DNA of 64,000 bases from Monosporascus cannonballus (Eukaryota > Ascomycota > Sordariomycetes > Xylariales), in NCBI GenBank assembly GCA_004154925.1, contig QJNS01000080.1:62001-126000 (forward strand), given 5' to 3'. The translations under genes and the position numbers were made by a program. Every line of letters starts with the position of its first letter. The first letter of the stretch is position 1. Under the pieces are notes generated by a model that saw only the letters and a program-made list of their open reading frames with translations, was not told the origin of the DNA and did no database searches. This document shows, in pieces, positions 54,900 to 64,000 of this stretch.

Positions 54900-57800
54900 G
54901 CCAAAACCTATAGAACTTGGCGTTACCTACAAATAAAATTGGAGCCAGATTAAGTGCTTTAATTATGGCAAAATAAAATATAAAGCTTATAAATACAAAA
55001 AGCCTAAAAAGCCACGATAGGATAATTGGATTTTTATACCGAAAGGATAGTTTAAAAATAATTAAGGAAACGATAATAAAATTATTAACATAATTTAAGC
55101 CAAGTATAAATCAGATTTATTATAAAAAGTTCAATAAATATTATTACGATAAGAAATTCGACGAAGGATATAAAAAGTTAAAAAGCTAGCTTAATAAGTA
55201 TTACGAATACGGCAAAAAGTGCTATAAAAATAATTACGCGAATATTAAAACTGGATAAAAAAAGTTTATCCCGGAATCCCCGATCGATACGGCAAAATGT
55301 ACGTTATATATTGTCAACGACGAGAATATCCCGATTACGAAAAATGGAAATAATATATTTACGTACGAATTACCCGTATATATTATAAAAGATTCGATTT
55401 TTCAAACCGTACCGGGCATAACAAAAACGACGAATAATGGTATCGACAATTTCGAACCATAATCCCAGAAAATGTCCAATAGCTGGCCGAAATAGAAAAT
55501 TAGCCCGAAAAAAAATAATGCCCGCAGGAAAACCCCTTTTGCCATTATGGATAATATGATTACCAAACGGAAAAAAAGTTAATTTAGCGTACGGTAAAAA
55601 AGCATTATTAAAAAGTTATTACGGATTTCTATTTTTAATTAGTATTTATTATAGATCTTTACGAAAAAAAGGCCATTAAGGAAAAAATACGTTAGTTTAT
55701 AAAAAACCGTTAAAACGATAGCTAACATAACGTATAATAGGATGTAGTCGTAAATATGAAAAAATAATTTATTCGATAAGGAAAAAAGCTGTAATAAAAG
55801 TAAAAAAAGTTAATACGGCTTAAAGGAACAGTACGCCGATAATAACGACAAATATAATAACTTAACGCGCTGTACATAAAAATACAGATAAGGTTTAACA
55901 GATTCAAATAGAAGTTAAAAGAAAAAGGTTATTTATAAAAAAGCTGCAAAATAACGAAACCTAAAAAAATTAAAGAGAATTTTCAAAAAAGGCTTTAAAC
56001 GTAACAATAAGAAACGTTAACGACTTTATCATTTTAGAAATACGAATTGAAACGTATTAGTATACCGTAATAATGGATTACGGAGTTTTGGGCGGAAATT
56101 ATATTATACCGGATATAATTAATAAACTTAAATTGTTATAGAAATATAAGTTAAAACTCTATATAGCGACGAATGCCGAAAGTTAGGAATTTGTTTATGA
56201 TAACGGAAAAATTATACGCGAAAATAATTATTTCGAAATTCTTATTTAAAAACGATACCAAACGGTTAATTTTAATATCGTTTTATTCGGGAATTACGAT
56301 ATGATTTTAGAATTATTATAAATACGCTAGTACGGAATTTTGATTAACGGCGGAATTGGCCAGATAAAATTTATTTTATTCTTTATTAATAAATAGAAAA
56401 AGAAAAAATTAAGGTTTTAATATTCGAGCGATAATAACGACGAATGTAAGTATAAGGATATAATAAATACTTTATTACCCAAAGGAACAAAATATAAAAA
56501 AAAGAACGAGTATTAAAGAAAAATACGACATATCGTTATTATTATTAAAGCGAAACTGAAATAACTGAATAACGATCTGGAATAATACGAATAACAGCTC
56601 GAAAAATTAAAAACTTTAATTAATATATTATTATAATATTATAAATACGAATAACGTTTTAGGAAAAAGTTCGATACGAAATTATTAGAATATAATGAAT
56701 AGGATTATAAAATAATTTTTAAGAAAAGATTTTCGACAAAGTTTTACCTTATTTATAACCTTAATGGGAACGAATTACGTATTTTTAAAGAATATCTGGA
56801 AAATTGGTTATAAAAAAGATAGATTCGATTTTCGAAATTATTAGCAGGATATCTTATATTTTTCGTATTTTAAAAAAACGGAAAATTGCGACTTGTAGTT
56901 AATTACTAATAATTAAATGACGTTATTATTAAGGATTAAATATTATTATACCTGATCACAAAAATAAAAAATCGATTTTACGAAATTAAATGGTTTATAA
57001 CATTCGATTTTAAATATGGATATAACCTTATTAAGATTAAAAAAATACGAATAAAAAATAACTTTTAAAACGAAATACGGATTATTTAAATATTTGGTTA
57101 TATCAATAGGATTTACGAACGTATTAGTAACTTTTTAGCGGATAATAAATTATGTATTACGAAAATACCTCGATATTTTCGTTATTTGTTATCTTGATAA
57201 TATTTTTATTTTCTTAAAAATAAAAAAAGTATATACAGGATACGTTTATAAAGTTTTTTAAGTTTTATAAAATATAAGGTTATTTGTTAACGTAAAAAAA
57301 AATTAATTCCATATATAAAAAGTAGAATATCTGGGACATATTATTACCTTAGGATATATCAAGATAAATCTCAAGAAAATCGCTGCAGTTATAGAATAAC
57401 AGACGTTAACGACGGTTAAGGAGGTACAAGTATTCCTTGGATTCGTTAATTATTATAGGAAATTTATTCGAAACTTTAACAAAATAACCATACCTTTAAC
57501 AAATCTTATAAAGAAAAAAAAGGAATTTAAATAGACGTTAAATACGGAAAAAGTATTTCAGGATATTAAATACATAATTACCAGCAAACCAGTATTAATT
57601 ATATATAATTTAAACCGCCCCGTTAAACTAAAAACCGATATTTCCGATTACGTATTAGGCGTAATGATCGGATAACGAAATAATTAAGGCAAACTGTACC
57701 TTATTATATTTTTTTCGTACAAGTTAAAAAAAGCCGAATTTAATTACGGTATTTCAGATAAAAAATTTATGGCCATTATTATGGCATTTCGGGAATTTAG

Positions 57801-59430
57801 GTTTTCCTAAAAGGAAGTTTGTATTAAATTAAGGTTTATACGGATTATCAAAATCTTATCCGATTTATTATAATTAGGGAGCTTACAGAACGGTAACTTC
57901 GTTATGCAGAAAAATTGGCAAACTTCGACTTCGTTATTATCTATAAGAAGGGATTAAAAAACAGTAAAATAGATATTTTAAGCAGGCGACCAAATTTCGA
58001 AAAAAAAAAGGTTAAAATTAGCCATATAATTTTTGATACCATTATAAAAAGATATTTACACTTACGATAAATTGCAACAATTCGGGTAATACCTTACGAT
58101 ATGCATTAAAGAATTTAATAATATAACGATAATCTCTTAAAAAACCAAAAAACAAATAAGATACAAATTCCAGAAAAATACTAAAAGGATTTAATACGAA
58201 AAATATACGAACATTAATTATATAAATATCTAAAGATCCACAAAACCTTAAAGCGACTTTAACGTATATATTTCTTTTTTAAAATGAAATTAACGGAATG
58301 GAAAATTATACGGCAATATAATATTTGCGCCAAAGCAAAGATTTGACGATATAAGCCATATGAAAAATTACAGCTATTATTAATCGCAAAATAATTATAG
58401 TATTTAATTATATTCGACTTTATTATTAAGCTTTTTATGTTAAAATATCCAGTTACCGGAATATATTACGATAACATTTTCATAATTATTAACCGATTTA
58501 CAAAATTTTCCTATTTTTTACCATATTATAAGGATACAGACGCCGAACAATTGGTATACATTTTTTTTAAATATATTTTCAGCATATACGAATTATTAAT
58601 AGAAATTATATTAAATAAAGAATTAATATTTGCATTAAAGTTTTAATAAGACCTCATAGCACAAATCGACCTAAATCACAAATTATCCAGCATATTTAAA
58701 CCTTAAACAAATAAATAAATAAAACGAATAAACTAAACCTTAAAAACTTACTTACGATATTATATCAATTATGAACAAAATAATTAGGTTAAAAAGCTGC
58801 CGATTACTTAATTAACTTATAATACCAATTATTACGAAAATATTAAGATAACACCGACGAACGCAAATTTTGGTTTTATTCCAGAAATTTACAAAAAAAT
58901 ACCTAATAACGGTCCAATTAATATTAAAATAATTCTTACGTCAAAACAGTTATAATAACCACATTAAGAAATAAAAATAGAACTGGAATTCGTACGGAAC
59001 CAAATAAGTAAATATTATAACCAAAAAAAGTTAAAAGAATTAATTTTCGAAAAATGGGAAATAATTTTCTTTGTTACAAAAAACATTTAAACAAAACGAC
59101 CCAGCAAAAAACTCGATTTTAAATATATCGGTCCATATAAAATCGCCAAGAAAATTTCAGAAAACAATTACTAATTGGAACTTTTACCAAAAGTTAAATT
59201 CCATCTAATTTTTTATATTTCCTTTTTTAAATTAGCAGCAGATATAATCAAAGTGCATATAGCACAAAACGATATAAAAGTAGAAAATAAATAAGTATAC
59301 GAAATAAAAAAAATATTCGACATGCGAAAACAAAACGGACTTACCCAGTACCTAATTAAGTGGAAAAAATATCTAAATTCCGAAAATATCTGGAAACCCG
59401 CCAAAAATCTTATTGGCGCCTAGCATCTAT
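54900..59430 (+). pseudogene. Element C gag-pol-chromodomain remnant
   Basis: Gag zinc knuckle: CFNYGKIKYKAYKYKKPKKP (54,952-55,011), where two Cys and the His of CX2CX4HX4C have become Tyr. Protease: IMDYGVLGGNYI (56,073-56,110), with the DSG-type motif reading DYG. RT active site: VICYLDNIFIF (57,187-57,220), the second Asp changed to Asn. RNase H: KTDISDYVLGVMIG (57,631-57,675). Integrase: PVTGIYYDNIFIIINRFTKF (58,448-58,510), carried in the longest surviving frame (58,437-58,646). Chromodomain: KKIFDMRKQNGLTQYLIKWK (59,308-59,370), with a stop soon after. The last two domains are readable over longer stretches than the gag and RT parts. Confidence 0.85.
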
Positions 59431-60083
59431 TAAAAAATTTTTACTAATAGCGACGAAACTACCGGATATAATTATATCTTAATTAATGTTATCCAGCGGC
59501 CAGGCAACGCCGGGCAGCTTAAGAAAGGGAGCTAAGGTAGTTAAGGAAGCCTCGGCGTAGGCCTGCTTTTAATGCTTTTACTCCTTTAGTTCCTTTAGCG
59601 ACTGTAATTTTTATTGTATTATTTTAATATTTTTTAAACGAAAAAACGCTTTTTGTTTTCTGAAACGGATTAACCGCGTAATTATTTCGTTTATTTTTTG
59701 CTAATAACGTTTTTGCAATTCCAAAAAACGTTTTTCCGCCAGCACCTCCTTACGTTTTAAACGTTGATTTTCGGTACGAATATTTTTTAAGAAGGATAAG
59801 AGAACGCCGTTGCTGTCGCAAGAATAACTACGTTTAATATACGCCTTGTATTTGGAAACGTTTTTTATTATTTCGTACTTTTAACTTTTAGAAAAGCATA
59901 AAAAATACGGTATAACTTCAAAACTGAAATTATCAAAAATAAAAAGCAGATTTTGACGTTACGTAATGGACGAAAGGACCTGACGACGATTTTTAATAAT
60001 GCAAGTCGATATCTTGAAGGGAAAAGGTTTACCAAAGGGAAAAGAAAAATTTTAAGGGAAAAATTTAAGAAAAGAAAAAATCG

Positions 60084-60454
60084 TATTACAACCTAAATTA
60101 GCTGGGCCTGTGAAAACGGTTTAGCCAAGATTACAAAGTTACGTTAATTCAAAGTTACGTAATCGGTGCTTAGCGGGTTTTAGCTGGGCATAGTTAGGTA
60201 GTATTAAGCAACTGCTTAGTAGGGCTTTGTTAAGCAGAGATAAATAGTAATAAAGGAATCAGAATATATACGCTTATTAATTTCATAATTTAAATAACTT
60301 CAGTTTACAATAATATTTCGTTACCCAAAGCACCTTTAGCATTACGAGACGTGATACGTTATTATATTTATTACTTAGATTCCCACGATACTCCTGCCAA
60401 CATAAACCCGTCGACTTAAGGTTTAATAGTTGGTTAAACCGCTTAGCCGCCATA
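60084..60454 (+). repeat. 3' LTR of element C
   Basis: The 371-bp match to the 5' LTR begins TATTACAACCTAAA (first G changed to A) after a purine tract (AAGAAAAGAAAAAA) and ends GCCGCCATA. It is much less mutated than the 5' LTR. Confidence 0.92.
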
Positions 60455-63400
60455 GTAAGGAGTTCCAAAAAAAGTGGTACTTTAATATTAAGGAGAATTA
60501 GGATTTTCTCAAGCGTTATTCCTTTAACCCCGATAACGAAATGGATACCAGTCGTATGTAAGATAATGGACAGCTGTGAGCTGGGTAAGGTGATCTCCGA
60601 CCAGTCGTAGAGCAGATTCCAAGAAGTGAGTGTATTAGGTTACTTCCATCTGGCGTTTCCCACTAGCTGCCAGATGGTGGATTTATATTAGTAAGTGGAT
60701 CGGTGGCTGATCGGTGGCTGGTCGGCTACCAGCCTCATCCTCATAGGGGCTGTATTCTCACATCGTATTACGGGCGGCAATAACCCGTATTATATTTACG
60801 TAATATAACGTTATTTCGATTACCGTGCAATTTATGTTTAAATTCCGGATATTCTAAATTACGTCGTAATTAATTATTATTATAAAATTTTTTACGCAAT
60901 AAATAATTATTTTTAATATTATTAATATCGTTATTTAATTTCCGTTTAAATTTTAATCGTTCTTAAAGGTATTACTTAAATAGTTTTTTAATTCGGTATT
61001 AATAATTAGGAATTAATTGACGAATTCGAAAAAGTTCGTATTATAAATACCAAGTACGAATGTTCCGACGTAATTACGGTCGGTCGTCGATTTGACGTCT
61101 TTCGTAAGGCCGAATATGCCTTTAATACGGTTATTATTAAAAATATCATTTTTTAATATAGCAAAGATTAATATCCGATCGTTCGTTATAGTTATAAAAA
61201 TCTAATTTTAACGCCGTTTTATAGGTTTATAAATTTATATCCTTTATATAAATATTACGGTTTTTTTTATTATTTTGCGATTAATTTTTAATTAGACGTA
61301 ATCTTAGGGTACCCTTATAAATAAAGCAATTTTCAAAAGCCGTTATATTATTATATTTCTTATTTACGAATATTTTCCGCTTATTTTCCGGCGTTTTAAT
61401 AAAATTTTAATATTTATTAATAATTATAATTAAAAAATAGTTCTGCTCTGTAAAGTTATTACCAAACTTAAATATATTAAATGCTTTAAGGATGGCGCCT
61501 TATTTCCGATTAATAACAAATTATATTCCAATTATTTAGGCGTTATTTTTCGTAAAAAATAAAATATTTTTAAACTTTTTCCGGGGTTTACGTTTCGCAA
61601 ATTTAATAAGCGTACCCGCTTTTTACCGTCGTATATTTTCCGATTATTTTCCGATATTCTTATATTAATTTCTTTAATACGCTTATTAAAAATTAATTAA
61701 CGTAAAATTTAATAATTAAACGCGAAATTTTACTTTTGAAATAAAAACTTAATTTTTTTACATTACTTATAAGTTTTTAACCGGTATACGATAAGGTAAT
61801 TATTGGCCAAAAGTTTAAAAATAATTATATAATTAAGTAATATTTTAATATTAATATTTTAATTTTATTTGAAATTATTTTTTATAATTTTTATAATTAT
61901 TAAACGATTAATTTCCGATTAAATAATTATTATTTTACGATTTTTAAGTTATCTTATTTTCTATATACGTATTTAATTTTTTTTATAACGTTATAATATT
62001 TTAAACACGTATTTAAAATATTTTCGAAATTTTTACGTATTTTATTTAACGGGCCAATTTTCATATTTAATTAGATATTTACGTTATCTCCGGTTATCTT
62101 AATAATAAATAATATCCTTTATTACTTACCTTTTTTATTTCTTTATTAAATCCGGTAATATTATTGAAACGTCGCCCGGTTCCCGGTTATATTACGGTTT
62201 TAACAAAAATATTAAAAATATATTATATATTTGTTGATATTTAATAAAAAAAATATTTTGTATATTTAGAAACCTATTTGCTTTTTAATTATAATCCGGA
62301 TATTAATAAATATAAATTTTATATTTCTAAATTTGAAATTCTTAATTAATAAATTTACTTATTACTTTAAATAAAATTTTATGGGCGTATAGTATTAATT
62401 ATAATATTTTTTTAGGTTACCGTTATCTTTTCTCAATATTCGTATATTATTTAACGAATAACCACCATTTTCTTAAAACGTTTTTTAATTTTTTATATTT
62501 ATCCTTTAAACCTTTATAAAAAGTATTCCATTATTTTTAAATAATACCCATATAAGGTTTCGAACGGAAAACGGCCGGTAAATACGTTTTATATATTATT
62601 ATATATAAATTCTGTATTTCGTAATAACCTTATCCAGTTATTTTAATATTTATTAACGTAATTACGGAAATAATATTTTATAATTTAATAAATACGTTCC
62701 GTTTACTTATTAATTTGCGGATAATAAACGGTTGATATTTGCCGCTTTATTTTTCGCTCCTTTTAAAATTCTGCCTAAAATTAATTTGTTAATAATTTAT
62801 TTTTATCGTTAATAATTCCGGCTAACGTATTGAATTTGCATTTAACCTTATCGTAAAGTAATCGGGCTAATTCGGTTACGGTTAAGGTTTTAACCGTAAA
62901 AATAAGTAATCTAAATTTTATAAAGCGGTCGACGATTACCAGAATTACGTCGTATTTTAATCCGTTTAAACCTAGGCTTTTAGGAAATCCCGTAATAAAA
63001 TTTAACGAGATTTTGTAAAAAGATTCTATAAATAACGGTAAGGGCTATAATTATTTACATAATTTATGGTATAACTTTATTATGCCCTAATAATTCGGAT
63101 ATTATTTAATATATTTTCGAATATCGTTCGCTATATTTTTCTAATAAATCTTTTTGATTATTAGTTTTAATATACGGACATATCTTATATATTTTGCCTT
63201 TAAAGTATTATGGTATTAATTAATTAATTCTTTTCGTAAAACGCCTTATAATAAAATTATTAATTTATCTTAATAATATAAAACTTTATTTAGGTTTAAG
63301 AAATATTTTTTCTTTATTTCGGCTTAACGTCCAACTATCCGTATTAATTTTATAATATTTAAGTCCTTAATTTATAACTTTCGAACCTAATCGTAAAATT

Positions 63401-64000
63401 ATCGAAAAATTTTCGGTTAAAATACCGTTTTATTTTTGGCTAGTTTTTTCGTTAAAGAACATAAAACGTACTAATTATAAATAATAACCTTAATATTAAT
63501 TTCGTCCTTTTTAAACTTTTCGGAATTTGATTATAATATAATCGTAATTTTTAATTATTATTATTTAATTATTAATTGTATTATTATTACGATTTATACT
63601 TATATTATTATGTATAAATACTAAATTTGGCAAATATATAATTTCTTATTTTTCTTTTTTTTTAAAAACTTTTTACGATCGTATAATAAAGGTTTTCCGT
63701 TTTTTTATATAGATAATAATTATTTGAATTTCCGTTACTTAAAATTTATTTATAAATTTTGCAACGAACGAATTTTACGTTATTTTTATAAGGCTTTTTA
63801 TCTTTTTATAATGCTTTAAGTTATGTTGTATATCTGCAACCGTTTTTCGTACGTTTTCCGGCATATTATTCGTAAGTCCGAATTTTTTGGATAACGTAAA
63901 GATTACGTTTTTATACGCGATTTTTTTAATATATAATCCGGGCGTTTAAATAATTTATCCGCCAAGTTGGCAGCGTCCGGTCGGTATTAAATTTTAAAAT
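60455..64000 (-). mobile_element. Gypsy element B2, second part (runs off the window)
   Basis: It continues B2 after the C insertion and aligns with B1 from about 31,400 to 34,740. The minus-strand integrase core is readable (KYDVILVIVDRF, around 62,960-62,925), slightly less mutated than in B1. It is interrupted at 60,557-60,762 by a solo LTR. The RT, gag and 5' LTR of this copy must lie beyond 64,000. Confidence 0.88.
60557..60762 (-). repeat. Solo LTR of the B family with target-site duplication
   Basis: This 206-bp LTR starts TGTAAGATAATGGACAGC and ends CTGTATTCTCACA, flanked by TCGTA on both sides (60,552-60,556 and 60,763-60,767). The homologous site in B1 (near 31,500, AATTGTATTACG) has no insertion and one copy of the pentamer, confirming the event. 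It is almost free of RIP mutations and is the best reference sequence for this LTR family. Confidence 0.95.

Larger units (their letters stand above)
53723..60454 (+). mobile_element. Complete Ty3/gypsy chromodomain retrotransposon C, RIP-inactivated
   Basis: LTRs of 371 bp lie at 53,723-54,093 and 60,084-60,454, with target-site duplication GTAAG on both sides (53,718-53,722 and 60,455-60,459). It sits inside B2: sequence left of 53,722 and right of 60,455 joins to match B1 around 31,395-31,405. The interior has gag with a zinc knuckle (54,950), protease (56,060), RT (56,700-57,300), RNase H (57,630), integrase (58,440-58,650) and chromodomain (59,280-59,420), the chromovirus gypsy order. 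The 3' LTR keeps far more C and G than the 5' LTR, so mutation was uneven along the element. Confidence 0.93.

Overview
The window looks like a chromosome segment of a filamentous ascomycete (Pezizomycotina, probably Sordariomycetes). The reasons are short introns of 50-83 bp with GT...AG ends and CTAAC/CTGAC-like branch sites, an Rrp1 ribosome-biogenesis gene, a long low-complexity protein of a type common in these fungi, and a very AT-rich block whose damaged transposon genes show the C-to-T / G-to-A pattern expected of repeat-induced point mutation (RIP). There are two compartments: a base-balanced one (about 1-25,100) and an AT-rich, RIP-mutated one (about 25,100-64,000).

Base-balanced part. 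The left edge cuts an Rrp1/Nop52 gene (minus strand). It is followed by a small orphan gene (3,132-3,740), a 1,094-residue disordered protein with one C-terminal membrane segment (4,843-8,127), and a convergent 738-residue repeat-rich disordered protein (8,868-11,084, minus) with a 28-bp AT minisatellite upstream. From 11.4 to 24 kb genes are sparse: an 8-N assembly gap in G/C homopolymers, a decayed F-box-type gene (14,470-15,741, minus), a 393-residue orphan gene (17,370-18,551, minus), and two inverted copies of a ~175-bp repeat carrying CCAAT, palindrome and TATA motifs (about 16.4 and 23.1 kb). A three-exon cupin gene (24,036-24,630) is the last ordinary gene before the compartment boundary.

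AT-rich part. Nearly everything is transposon-derived. It holds a PIF/Harbinger transposase relic (~25.8-26.3 kb); fragments of a Ty3/gypsy chromodomain element 'D' (28.5-30.4 and 49.3-52.1 kb, minus); a complete gypsy element 'B1' with 206-bp LTRs (30,848-38,269, minus); a second copy 'B2' (53,159 to beyond the window) split by a complete gypsy chromodomain element 'C' with 371-bp LTRs (53,723-60,454, plus); and a clean solo LTR of the B family (60,557-60,762). Target-site duplications are visible for B1, C and the solo LTR, so a relative insertion order can be read.

Between B1 and the second D fragment lies a ~10.7-kb non-LTR block (38.3-49.1 kb). It has a RIP-damaged RecQ-like superfamily-2 helicase on the plus strand and a very long unidentified coding frame, over 5 kb, on the minus strand. 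The two converge, and both ends of the block are little-mutated, hairpin-bearing islands. This is the best candidate for an undescribed element: a large helicase-carrying transposon or subtelomeric helicase unit. All assignments come from reading translations by eye; no database search was run.
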